Program-made: the position numbers and the translations under genes
The notes under the pieces: model-generated
Told to the model about the DNA's origin: nothing
The model's database searches: none
The model's input: the letters and a program-made list of their open reading frames with translations, nothing else
Shown: positions 33,041 through 41,622 of the stretch, one piece after another
Layout of the letters: the number at the start of each line of letters is the position of its first letter
Numbering within the stretch: position 1 is the stretch's first letter
Source of the DNA: Shewanella corallii
GTDB taxonomy: Bacteria > Pseudomonadota > Gammaproteobacteria > Enterobacterales > Shewanellaceae
DNA length: 64,000 nucleotides
Direction of reading: 5' to 3'
Assembly (NCBI RefSeq): GCF_023349125.1
Contig: NZ_JAKIKT010000011.1
Coordinates: forward strand, 41,220 to 105,219

Positions 33041-34887
33041 ACCTGATACTCATTGTCGAAGTAGGGACTGCGCTCGTAGAACCAGCGCAGTCTGGCTTTG
33101 GGGTCTGCCTTAAAGGCTTCGTCCTGCTCAAGCTTGGCTTCAAACTCAGCCTTCAACCCGGCATCATTGGCCAGCATCTGGGCCGCCATGGGTTCTACCG
33201 CGTAATCTTCAATATATTCGGTACGGGTAAAGATGGGGTTGAACAGGCCCCATTGCAGCAGGGAGTCCGGCGACTGAGGCTCCAGCAACAAAATGGCCAG
33301 ATCTCCCAGAGGTTGTTTGGTATCAATTTTCACTGTACCTGCGGGCAGTGTTTCAGTGACAAACCGCTTGCTGACATCAGTCTTTACTCTTTGCCTGCCT
33401 TCATAGTCTTTGTTATCAAACTCAGGATTGGTCAGTTGATACTGTTCGGCGCGCACTTGTGTTGGTGTTTCCAGTCGGGTCATGCGGATACCATGAATCT
33501 CCAATCTGTCGATCACCTCCTGCCACTGAGCCGGGACATAGTAAGCGGCCGGTCGGCTGACGCTGATGGCAGGCTTGGTTTTGCCTTCCAATGGCAGGGC
33601 TTCATAGAGTCTGGGTTCGCCGGTCCAGCGAACCACCTCTGCGCCACTGATGGGGCTGGTCTCCAGACGATAATCTATGCCTTTAAAGTCCCAGGTGAAG
33701 GCTTGGGTCTCGCTTTCCCATGCCAGTGTCACCCTGTCCAGATAGGCGTATTTGTCCTTATGTATTGCGGCTCTCAGGCTGACAGTCTCATCAGCTAAGG
33801 TTTTCAAGGTTTGCTCCATCATCACATAGGTGCCCAACACCCTCTGTTTGTAAGGCTTGAGGCTGTGGTTTTCAATCAGCACTGTGGGCAGGTGTCTGGC
33901 ATCGCCATAGCCATTGGAAAATCGGGGGGAGGGATTCCAGTAGCTCATGCCTTTACTGATATCGGTTTTATCCAGGGCAAACACCAGTGAGCCAGGAACA
34001 TGGCCTGCCTGGGTCAGGGCCTGGTCCACTGCTGGACGCCAACGCTTCTCCAGCCAGTCAAAGCTGGCAGGGCTAAGCCCCTGTTTGACGTTATAGCCAT
34101 AGGTCACATCGTACTGATAGTCGATACCATCGGTGACATGTACGTCGATATAGAGATCAGGTTGCCAGATATTGATGGCCCGCAGCATATGCTGCATCTC
34201 AGGGGTATCAGCCTTGGCATAGTCCCGATTCAAATTGAGGTTGGTCGCCGTGGTGCGCCAGCCCATATCCACTGGGCCACGTTGATTTACCCTGTTAGTG
34301 TCGCTCTGGCGTTCGTGGCCATCGACACTGAAAATAGGGACAAACAGCAGATTGGCATGTTCCAGCAGCGTCCCTTTGTCACCAGTCACCATATCCCGCA
34401 GCAGCATCATTCCTGCGTCTTTGCCATCGATTTCACCGGAGTGAATGCCAGCCTGAATAAGGACAGTGGGCTTTCTGTGCTGCTTCAGCTCAGTGGGCGT
34501 TGCGACCCCCTCTTTGGTGGCGATAACCATCCAGATCTCTCTGCCCTGAGGGCTGGTGCCCAAACTGACCTTATTCAGCATGGGAGAGTGTTCAACCAGC
34601 TTATTCAGCCAGGCCATAGTGGCTTCATAATCCGGGCTGACCTTGCCATCACTCAGCTCAAACTCAGTCACCCAGGGATGGTCTGTGCTCTTCATCAGGG
34701 CTTCACTGGCACCATGCCACTGGATAATGGGAGGCAATATTCCGTCGTTAACATAGTCAGCGGCGATTTGCGGGACAGCTTGCTGCTCGGCAAGGCTTAT
34801 CTGGGTCAGTCCAAGCAATGACAGTCCGAGCAATGATCGGGTGAAGGTTCTTTGGTTCAAAGAGCTGGGAAACAGAAGGCTGGGCAT
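33016..34887 (-). CDS. M14 family zinc carboxypeptidase, secreted
   Basis: 623 residues from ATG 34887 (GGAG 6 bases upstream); the frame extends to 34947 without similarity. A signal sequence ends near residue 34 (ISLAEQQ). The catalytic domain has the zinc ligands HSGE (IHSGEIDGKDAG) and a later His in IDVHVTDG; conserved NLNLNRDY follows the family pattern. The last 250 residues form a second domain of unknown role. It likely releases C-terminal residues from peptides in the periplasm or outside. It has no obvious operon partner. Confidence 0.9.
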   Translation of the reverse strand: MPSLLFPSSLNQRTFTRSLLGLSLLGLTQISLAEQQAVPQIAADYVNDGILPPIIQWHGASEALMKSTDHPWVTEFELSDGKVSPDYEATMAWLNKLVEHSPMLNKVSLGTSPQGREIWMVIATKEGVATPTELKQHRKPTVLIQAGIHSGEIDGKDAGMMLLRDMVTGDKGTLLEHANLLFVPIFSVDGHERQSDTNRVNQRGPVDMGWRTTATNLNLNRDYAKADTPEMQHMLRAINIWQPDLYIDVHVTDGIDYQYDVTYGYNVKQGLSPASFDWLEKRWRPAVDQALTQAGHVPGSLVFALDKTDISKGMSYWNPSPRFSNGYGDARHLPTVLIENHSLKPYKQRVLGTYVMMEQTLKTLADETVSLRAAIHKDKYAYLDRVTLAWESETQAFTWDFKGIDYRLETSPISGAEVVRWTGEPRLYEALPLEGKTKPAISVSRPAAYYVPAQWQEVIDRLEIHGIRMTRLETPTQVRAEQYQLTNPEFDNKDYEGRQRVKTDVSKRFVTETLPAGTVKIDTKQPLGDLAILLLEPQSPDSLLQWGLFNPIFTRTEYIEDYAVEPMAAQMLANDAGLKAEFEAKLEQDEAFKADPKARLRWFYERSPYFDNEYQVYPVLRAL

Positions 34888-35051
34888 GGGATCTCCGGAG
34901 GCGGTTTTGTCCCCGCGGACACCGCTCGCTTTATAGTCAGTGCACATAAACTGCTCAACACGGACTGGCTTGTCAAGCGTGCTACAGCTAACTCATTGTT
35001 CTCGGGAGCACTCTTTATTTATACCGGGGTGAATTGGCTGGGGCGGACAAT

Positions 35052-35083
35052 AAAAAACGGCCCCCTGAGGAGCCGCCTTTATA
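35052..35083 (-). terminator. Intrinsic terminator of pckA
   Basis: On the minus strand GGCGGCTCC and GGGGCCG pair around a short loop with one mismatch, followed by TTTTTTATTG. It lies 45 bases downstream of the pckA stop. Confidence 0.85.
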
Positions 35084-35126
35084 TCGGTCAACATAGCTTG
35101 TATATACAAGCAAATTGTCGTCTTGG

Positions 35127-36668
35127 TTAACCCTTTGGACCTGCTTTGCGAATGGAGTCCGGCACCTGATACTTGGCAAAGTTCTCGTTGAAGGCTTTGG
35201 CCAGCTTGGCAGCGTACTCAGCGTAAGCAGCTTTGTCTTCCCAGGTATTTACCGGGTTGAGCAACTGGCTGTCTACGCCAGGAACTGCAACTGGTACATC
35301 CAGGTTCAATGCATCCAGGTGTTCGGTTTCAACATCTGCCAGTTCACCGGACACAATGGCATCAACAATGGCTCGGGTAACCGGGATGTCAAAGCGCTTG
35401 CCCACACCGTAAGGACCACCGGTCCATCCTGTGTTTACCAGATACACCTGGCTGCCGAAGGATTCGATGCGCTGCATCAGCAGTTCAGCGTACACTCCTG
35501 CCGGGCGTGGGAAGAAAGGAGCACCGAAACAGGTGGAGAAGGTAGACTGAATGGCTGAGGTGCTGCCCATTTCAGTTGAACCTACTTTGGCTGTGTAGCC
35601 AGACAGAAAGTGGTAAGCGGCTTGCTCTTTGGACAGGCGGGATACCGGTGGCAGTACACCTGACACATCGCAGGTCAGGAACACCACAGCATTAGGCTCT
35701 GCACCACGGTTGATCTCAACACGACGACCAATGTGCTCCAGCGGATAAGCGGCGCGGGTGTTTTCGGTCAGGCTGGAGTTGGTGTAGTCAGGGACACGTT
35801 GCTCATCCATAACGACATTTTCCAGTACGGTACCGAAACGTATGGCATCCCAGATCACTGGCTCATTTTTCTGGCTCAGGTCGATACACTTGGCGTAGCA
35901 ACCACCCTCAATGTTGAACACACCGCCCGGTGCCCAGCCATGCTCGTCATCGCCGATCAGGAAGCGCTTGGGATCAGCAGACAGAGTGGTTTTACCTGTG
36001 CCAGACAGACCAAAGAACAGAGTGGTGTCGCCCTGCTCGCCCACATTGGCGGAGCAGTGCATTGGCAGTACGCCTTTGGCTGGCAGCAGGAAGTTTTGCA
36101 CCGAGAACATGGACTTCTTCATCTCACCGGCATACTTAAGACCGGCAAGCAGTACCTTGCGCTCAGCAAAGTTGATGATAACTGTGGCATCTGAGTTGGT
36201 GCCATCACGTTCAGGGACACACTCAAAACCCGGGGCATTCATAATCTGCCAGTGGGCTTTACCGGCAACATTGTACTGCTTTGGCTCGATAAACAGGTTG
36301 CGGGCAAATACCTGATGCCAGGCATATTCGGTGGTGACTTCAACCGGTAGATAGTGCTCAGGATCAGCACCCACCTCCAGTTCAGAAACAAACACCTCTT
36401 TACTGCTGAGATAGTCGCTGACCCGGTTCCACAGGGCGCTGAATTTGTCCTGCTCGAAGGGTTTGTTGACGCTGCCCCAGTCGATGTCGGCTGCAGAGTC
36501 GGCGTCTTTTACAATGAATCTGTCGTTGGGGGAACGACCGGTACGCTCGCCGGTCTTCGCCACCAGGGCACCGTTTGCTGTCAGTTGCCCTTCGCCCCGG
36601 GCAATGGCCAGCTCAATCAGTGCTGCCGTGGTGAGGTTCTTATGTACGCGGTTGGCTCCGTCCGCCAT
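35127..36668 (-). CDS. pckA: Phosphoenolpyruvate carboxykinase (ATP)
   Basis: 513 residues from ATG 36668, with GGAGA 9 bases upstream; the ATG at 36683 is five codons longer with a weaker site. It forms phosphoenolpyruvate from oxaloacetate, the entry to gluconeogenesis. Motifs: TGRSPNDRFIV, the P-loop GLSGTGKTTLS, the metal loop LIGDDEHGW and RPAGVYAELLM. As a gluconeogenic gene it fits an organism growing on amino acids or organic acids. It is adjacent to hslO and hslR, as in other gammaproteobacteria. Confidence 0.97.
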   Translation of the reverse strand: MADGANRVHKNLTTAALIELAIARGEGQLTANGALVAKTGERTGRSPNDRFIVKDADSAADIDWGSVNKPFEQDKFSALWNRVSDYLSSKEVFVSELEVGADPEHYLPVEVTTEYAWHQVFARNLFIEPKQYNVAGKAHWQIMNAPGFECVPERDGTNSDATVIINFAERKVLLAGLKYAGEMKKSMFSVQNFLLPAKGVLPMHCSANVGEQGDTTLFFGLSGTGKTTLSADPKRFLIGDDEHGWAPGGVFNIEGGCYAKCIDLSQKNEPVIWDAIRFGTVLENVVMDEQRVPDYTNSSLTENTRAAYPLEHIGRRVEINRGAEPNAVVFLTCDVSGVLPPVSRLSKEQAAYHFLSGYTAKVGSTEMGSTSAIQSTFSTCFGAPFFPRPAGVYAELLMQRIESFGSQVYLVNTGWTGGPYGVGKRFDIPVTRAIVDAIVSGELADVETEHLDALNLDVPVAVPGVDSQLLNPVNTWEDKAAYAEYAAKLAKAFNENFAKYQVPDSIRKAGPKG

Positions 36669-36683
36669 AAGTGGAGTCTCCAT

Positions 36684-37009
36684 TATCTTGTAGGGTCTGT
36701 CGGGTGTTGGCCAATCGGTTCTAAACCGACTGCCGCAGATGCCAAATTGTTCTTATCTTTACCCGTGATTTACGGTCTATGCCGCTTGCTTGTGATCAAT
36801 TCGGGTGTTAGGTGGCCTCTGTAGCGAAATTGTAACTTAAGGGTGCAGGTTTTGTAATGGAAAATCTGGATGAATTTTGCTCTTTTTTGGTATGACCAAT
36901 GAACCTTGAAGGCAAGAGTGAGTGCGGGATTGACGGGTTTTTGTTGTGATAACAGTGTCGGAAACACTGGCTTGGGCTGTAAATGATGGTGCAGCGGCGA
37001 TAATCATAT
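36684..37009. other. Intergenic region holding the pckA promoter
   Basis: 326 bases without a convincing gene. On the minus strand TTGGCA (36740-36745) and TAGAAC (36718-36723) are spaced by 16 bases and could be the pckA promoter. A half CRP site (TGTGATC) is seen near 36791. Two longer minus-strand frames here have no family features and no ribosome site, so I do not call them. Nothing else is recognisable. Confidence 0.4.
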
Positions 37010-37040
37010 AAAAAAATACCCCATCACGCGGGATGGGGCA
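37010..37040 (-). terminator. Intrinsic terminator of hslR-hslO
   Basis: On the minus strand TGCCCCATCC and GGATGGGG-like arms pair around GCGT, followed by ATTTTTTTAT. It lies 28 bases after the hslO stop. Confidence 0.9.
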
Positions 37041-37067
37041 TTGTCTTATATAGGTAAGCAATAGGAC

Positions 37068-37928
37068 TTATTGTTGAGTGTTTGGTGCACTCTGATTGGC
37101 AAAGATGCCTTCTACATCTATGGCATCGAAAACATAGTTGCTGTTGCAGTACTCACAACCCATTTCGATCTTACCGGTTTCAGCCAGAATCGAGTCGATT
37201 TCAGCTTTATCTACGGTACGAATCGCAGCGGCACTGCGCTCACGTGAGCAGGTGCACTTGAAGCTTACTGGCTGAGGATCAAACAGGCGAACCTCTTCCT
37301 GGTGATACAGGCGGTGCAGCACTTCTTCTGCATCCAGCTCCAGCAGCTCTTCTGCCTTGATGGTGGCTGTCAGCTGAGTCAGGTGCTCATACTCTTCATT
37401 ATCACCACTCTGGCTTGGCAACACCTGCAGCAGCATACCGGCCGCTTTGTGCTCGCTGGTAAACAGCCAGATACGGGTCGGCAGCTGCTCAGATTGAGCG
37501 AAGTACTCTTCCAGACATTCGGCCAAGGTTGGCTTATCCAGCGCAACCACGCCCTGATAGCGCTCACCTTCGTCAGGAGTCAGGGTGATCACCATATAAC
37601 CTTTGCCAAACAGATCGGCCAGGGTGGCGTCGTCAGCCAGTTCACCTTGGTAACGGGCAACACCGCGCATCTGCTGTTCATCGTTACCATTGATAACCGC
37701 CAGAGATACAGGACCATTGCCCTGCAGCTGAATGCCGATATCACCGTTGAACTTAAGTGTTGCAGTCAGCAGTGAAGTTGCGGCCAGCAGTTCACCCAGC
37801 AGATGCTTGATCACCTGTGGGTAGTCGTGGGTGCCCACTATGCTTTGGAAGCTCTCTTCCAGTTGAACCAGTTCGCCACGCACATCGGCGTTCTCGAACA
37901 GGTAACGATACAGTTTGTCTTGGCTCAT
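37068..37928 (-). CDS. hslO: Redox-regulated chaperone Hsp33
   Basis: 286 residues from ATG 37928; the four-codon longer start at 37940 lacks a ribosome site. The C-terminal redox switch has four zinc-binding cysteines: Cys225 and Cys227 (CTC), then Cys258 and Cys261 (CEYC). On oxidation the zinc is lost and the holdase is activated, which protects proteins from oxidative unfolding. It is co-transcribed behind hslR with 14 bases between. Confidence 0.97.
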   Translation of the reverse strand: MSQDKLYRYLFENADVRGELVQLEESFQSIVGTHDYPQVIKHLLGELLAATSLLTATLKFNGDIGIQLQGNGPVSLAVINGNDEQQMRGVARYQGELADDATLADLFGKGYMVITLTPDEGERYQGVVALDKPTLAECLEEYFAQSEQLPTRIWLFTSEHKAAGMLLQVLPSQSGDNEEYEHLTQLTATIKAEELLELDAEEVLHRLYHQEEVRLFDPQPVSFKCTCSRERSAAAIRTVDKAEIDSILAETGKIEMGCEYCNSNYVFDAIDVEGIFANQSAPNTQQ

Positions 37929-37942
37929 GGTTGATCTCACCG

Positions 37943-38341
37943 TTAGATATCTTTAAAGCGTTGTATAGCCCGGCGCTGCTTCTTATCCGGCTTATGTTCG
38001 GGGGCCGGATTGTGCAGAATATTCAGGCGTCGGGCTTCTGCATTCTGTTCACGTTTACTTACACTTTCCGCCGTCTCTTCGTAGAGAAGCTGGGCGTCTT
38101 TTGCGCCTCGGCGTTGGTCGCTTAGCTGCTTGATTACGACCTCTTTTTCGTCATATCCCTGGCGTAATCTGATCAGGGCTCCAACTTCGGCATTCTTGCT
38201 GGATTTGGGGCGCTGGCCGTTGTAATGTACCTTACCACCGTTGATCATCTCTTTAGCGATGGCACGGGTCTTATAAAAGCGGGCAGCCCACAGCCATTTA
38301 TCCAATCGGACAGCTTTGGCTTGTTCCTGTGTTTGGGTCAT
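37943..38341 (-). CDS. hslR: Heat-shock protein 15 (Hsp15), S4-domain RNA-binding protein
   Basis: 132 residues. The S4 domain begins VRLDKWLWAARFYKTRAIAKEMINGGKVHYNGQ, the hallmark of Hsp15, which rescues stalled 50S subunits carrying peptidyl-tRNA. The basic C-terminus (HKPDKKQRRAIQRFKDI) is usual. Together with hslO it forms the classic heat-shock pair next to pckA. No clear sigma32 promoter could be confirmed in the 240-base region shared with gspC. Confidence 0.95.
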   Translation of the reverse strand: MTQTQEQAKAVRLDKWLWAARFYKTRAIAKEMINGGKVHYNGQRPKSSKNAEVGALIRLRQGYDEKEVVIKQLSDQRRGAKDAQLLYEETAESVSKREQNAEARRLNILHNPAPEHKPDKKQRRAIQRFKDI

Positions 38342-38582
38342 AGGGTCGTTGCCTGATGTAATGATGTTGACGCAGGACAGAATTGCCGTTTGAGTGCGCT
38401 TTTCAGCGGCTCAAAGCCGGGCGGATTCAGGCGCGAAAAGTTACCATAATTGGTGAAAATTAGCCAACGCCCCAAAACGCCTTACATGTTATCGGCTTGT
38501 TGCCAAACCCTATGCTGGGTTAGCATGAGTCGATCTTATAAAGATAAATAAACAGAACAGAGGCCATATAGGCCCGGTGAAT

Positions 38583-39497
38583 ATGGATTTATTGGAAAAA
38601 TTATTCAGCAGGGCCAGCCGGATCCCGCAAAAGCCTGTCAGTACCGGGGTATTCTGGTTATTGGTGGTTATCGCTCTGTATCTGGCCGCTCAGATCAGCT
38701 GGAAGCTGATCCCGACAGATTCCAATCAGCTGGCATGGCAGCCTACACTCACGTCAGCTGAAGCCGCCAGCGGTGCTGGTGCATCACTTGATGGTATCAA
38801 TCGTCTGGCTTTGTTCGGCAAGGTCTCTGACAAGCCTAAAGCCGCCAAGGCTGAGCCTGTGGCGGAGATGATTACCGACGCCCCCAAAACTTCCCTTTCT
38901 ATTCAGCTGACTGGTGTGGTGGCCTCGACGGCCGAGCGTAATGGTCTGGCTGTTATCGAATCCCGCGGCAGTCAGGAAACCTATAGCCTGGGTGACAAAA
39001 TCAAAGGTACCTCAGCCTCATTGAAGGAGGTTTATGCCGATCGGGTGATCATTACCAACAATGGTCGGTATGAAACCTTGATGCTGGACGGTCTTAAATA
39101 TACCACCCAAAGCGAAGCCAATGAGCGACTGCAGGAAGCCAAGGTGGACAGGCTGGACCAAAGAGATAACAAAAAAATCGCCGAGGAGTTGGAATATTCC
39201 CGGGACCTCTTGCTGGAAGATCCCGGCAAGATTACGGACTTTATCGCCATTTCACCGGTCAGACTTAATGGTGAAGTCTCAGGTTATCGCCTGAATCCGG
39301 GTAAAGACCCCAGCCTGTTCAAGGCCGCCGGGTTCCAACCCAATGATTTGGCGAAGTCCATTAATGGATACGACTTAACCGATATGGCGCAGTCCATCGA
39401 AGTGATGGCCCAATTGCCGACGCTGACAGAAGTTTCAGTGATGGTAGAGCGTCAGGGACAACTGGTAGAAATCTTATTCAGTTTGCCGCAGCAGTGA
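38583..39497 (+). CDS. gspC: Type II secretion protein GspC
   Basis: 304 residues from ATG 38583 (GTG 38577 is a possible start). A membrane helix at residues 22-39 is followed by a periplasmic HR domain (LFGKVSDKPK...LTGVVASTAERNGLAVIESRG) and a C-terminal PDZ-like domain that recruits substrates. It links the inner-membrane platform to the secretin GspD. First gene of a 12-gene cluster, gspC to gspN, starting a likely single operon with terminator at 50101. Confidence 0.94.
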   Translation: MDLLEKLFSRASRIPQKPVSTGVFWLLVVIALYLAAQISWKLIPTDSNQLAWQPTLTSAEAASGAGASLDGINRLALFGKVSDKPKAAKAEPVAEMITDAPKTSLSIQLTGVVASTAERNGLAVIESRGSQETYSLGDKIKGTSASLKEVYADRVIITNNGRYETLMLDGLKYTTQSEANERLQEAKVDRLDQRDNKKIAEELEYSRDLLLEDPGKITDFIAISPVRLNGEVSGYRLNPGKDPSLFKAAGFQPNDLAKSINGYDLTDMAQSIEVMAQLPTLTEVSVMVERQGQLVEILFSLPQQ

Positions 39498-39519
39498 ACA
39501 TGAAGCAGGGGAAATAACA

Positions 39520-41622
39520 ATGAACAACAAGGGCTTTCGACGCAAGCTGATCGCCACTTTGGTAGCCGGAGCCGCTTTGCTGGCCCAGCCTGCCTGGTCA
39601 GAACAGTATGCGGCGAACTTCAAGGGCACTGATATTCAGGAGTTTATCAATATTGTTGGTAAAAATCTGAACAAGACCATCATCGTCGACCCAACCATTC
39701 GCGGCAAAATCAACGTTCGCAGCTATGACCTGCTGAATGATGAGCAGTATTACCAGTTCTTCCTTAATGTGCTCCAGGTATACGGCTACGCTGTGGTCGA
39801 AATGGATAACAACATTATCAAGGTGATCAAGGATAAGGACGCCAAACTGTCCAATATCCGGGTGGCTGATGATGGAAAGCCGGGCGGCGGCGACGAGATG
39901 GTGACCCGTATTGTTCCCCTGTACAACACGGAAGCCAAACAGCTCGCGCCTTTGCTGCGTCAGCTCAACGACAATGCCGGTGGCGGTAACGTGGTTAACT
40001 ACGACCCTTCCAACGTGCTGATGATTACCGGCCGTGCTGCCACAGTAAACAAGCTGGTTGAGATTGTGCAAAAGGTTGACCAGCAGGGTGACGTTGAAAC
40101 CCAGGTGGTTAATTTGAAGCATGCCTCGGCTTCAGAGGTAGTGCGTATTATCGACACTCTGTATCGCTCCTCCGGTAATCAGGCGCAAATGCCAGGTCAG
40201 GCACCCAAAGTCGTGGCCGACGAGCGTATTAACGCCGTGATAGTCAGTGGTGATGAAAAAAGCCGTGAACGTGTTGTCGCCCTGATTAAGAAGCTGGATG
40301 AAGAGCAAGCCAGTAATGGCAACACCAAGGTACGTTACCTGAGATATGCCAATGCTGAAGATCTGGTGGATGTGCTGACCGGCTTCGCCGAGAAGCTGGA
40401 AGAGGAAAAAGATGGGGGTAAATCCCGCTCTGCCCGTAACAGCAAAATCAATATTATGGCCCACACGGACACCAATGCTTTGGTGATCAGTGCTGAGCCG
40501 GATCAGATGCGTACCCTGGAAAGCGTCATCAACCAGCTGGACATTCGTCGTGCGCAGGTATTGGTTGAAGCCATTATCGTGGAAGTCGCCGAAGGCGATG
40601 ATGTTGGTTTTGGCGTGCAGTGGGCGACCACCGCAGGTGGTGGTACTCAGTTTAACAATCTGGGCCCAACCATAGGCGAGATTGGTGCCGGTATCTGGCA
40701 GGCTCAGGGCGAAGAGGGCACCACAGTGTGTACCGAAAATGGTACCTGTACCGAGAACCCGGATACCCGAGGTGACATTACCCTGCTGGCACAGGCGCTG
40801 GGTAAGGTGAATGGTATGGCATGGGGTGTGACCATGGGCGACTTTGGTGCTCTGGTGCAGGCTGTGTCCAGCGATACCAACTCCAACGTACTGGCTACGC
40901 CTTCTATTACTACCCTGGATAACCAGGAAGCCTCCTTTATTGTCGGTGATGAAGTCCCTGTACTGACAGGTGCCCAGAACTCCTCCAATGGTAACTCCAA
41001 CCCATTCCAGACCGTTGAGCGTAAGGAAGTGGGTGTGAAGCTGAAAGTGATCCCTCAGATCAACGAAGGCACATCGGTGAAATTGACCATTGAGCAGGAA
41101 GTATCCGGTATCAATGGTAAAACCGGTGTGGATGTGACCTTCGCTACCCGTCGTTTGACCACCACAGTGATGGCTGACTCAGGCGAGATTGTGGTGCTGG
41201 GCGGTTTGATCAACGAAGAGGTGCAGGAGAGCGTACAGAAGGTACCTTTCCTGGGTGATATCCCGATTATCGGGCACCTGTTCAAGTCATCCAGCAGCGG
41301 CAAGAAGAAAAAGAACCTGATGGTGTTTATTAAGCCGACCATTATTCGTGATGGTGTCACCATGGAAGGTATTGCCGGTCGTAAGTACAACTACTTCCGC
41401 GCACTGCAGCTGGAACAGCAGGAGCGTGGCGTAAACCTGATGCCAAATACAGATGTACCAATTCTGGAAGAGTGGAGTCAGGAAGAGTACCTGTCGCCTG
41501 AGGTGAATGAAATCCTCGAGCGTTACAAAGATCGCAAGGGTCTGGATATGAAGATGCGTCAGACAGAGCCTGTGCTGAAAACCCTGGACGAGCAGAAGCA
41601 GAAAGACGGATCCAATGACTAA
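39520..41622 (+). CDS. gspD: Type II secretion secretin GspD
   Basis: 700 residues with signal peptide ending near residue 28 (QPAWS-EQY). N0 to N3 domains lie in the first 340 residues, and the secretin core follows, with its typical LATPSITTLDNQEASFIVGDEVPVLTG and GEIVVLGGLI segments and a C-terminal S-domain of about 80 residues. It forms the outer-membrane channel. A cysteine pair CTENGTC sits in the cap-region insert near residues 406-412. No pilotin gene is visible in the cluster. Length is normal. Confidence 0.97.
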   Translation: MNNKGFRRKLIATLVAGAALLAQPAWSEQYAANFKGTDIQEFINIVGKNLNKTIIVDPTIRGKINVRSYDLLNDEQYYQFFLNVLQVYGYAVVEMDNNIIKVIKDKDAKLSNIRVADDGKPGGGDEMVTRIVPLYNTEAKQLAPLLRQLNDNAGGGNVVNYDPSNVLMITGRAATVNKLVEIVQKVDQQGDVETQVVNLKHASASEVVRIIDTLYRSSGNQAQMPGQAPKVVADERINAVIVSGDEKSRERVVALIKKLDEEQASNGNTKVRYLRYANAEDLVDVLTGFAEKLEEEKDGGKSRSARNSKINIMAHTDTNALVISAEPDQMRTLESVINQLDIRRAQVLVEAIIVEVAEGDDVGFGVQWATTAGGGTQFNNLGPTIGEIGAGIWQAQGEEGTTVCTENGTCTENPDTRGDITLLAQALGKVNGMAWGVTMGDFGALVQAVSSDTNSNVLATPSITTLDNQEASFIVGDEVPVLTGAQNSSNGNSNPFQTVERKEVGVKLKVIPQINEGTSVKLTIEQEVSGINGKTGVDVTFATRRLTTTVMADSGEIVVLGGLINEEVQESVQKVPFLGDIPIIGHLFKSSSSGKKKKNLMVFIKPTIIRDGVTMEGIAGRKYNYFRALQLEQQERGVNLMPNTDVPILEEWSQEEYLSPEVNEILERYKDRKGLDMKMRQTEPVLKTLDEQKQKDGSND

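Noticed and set aside
34000..34821. Plus-strand frame inside the M14 peptidase gene
   Set aside because: Shadow of a well-supported gene; no similarity or ribosome site.
35096..35111. LexA box near the pckA 3' end
   Set aside because: The palindrome lacks the CTGT...ACAG ends of gammaproteobacterial LexA boxes.
36837..37061. Small minus-strand ORFs upstream of pckA
   Set aside because: No ribosome site, no family features, and one overlaps the hslO terminator.
38398..38420. Hairpin CGGCTCAAAGCCG upstream of hslR as a terminator
   Set aside because: It lies in the divergent hslR/gspC promoter region and has no T-run.
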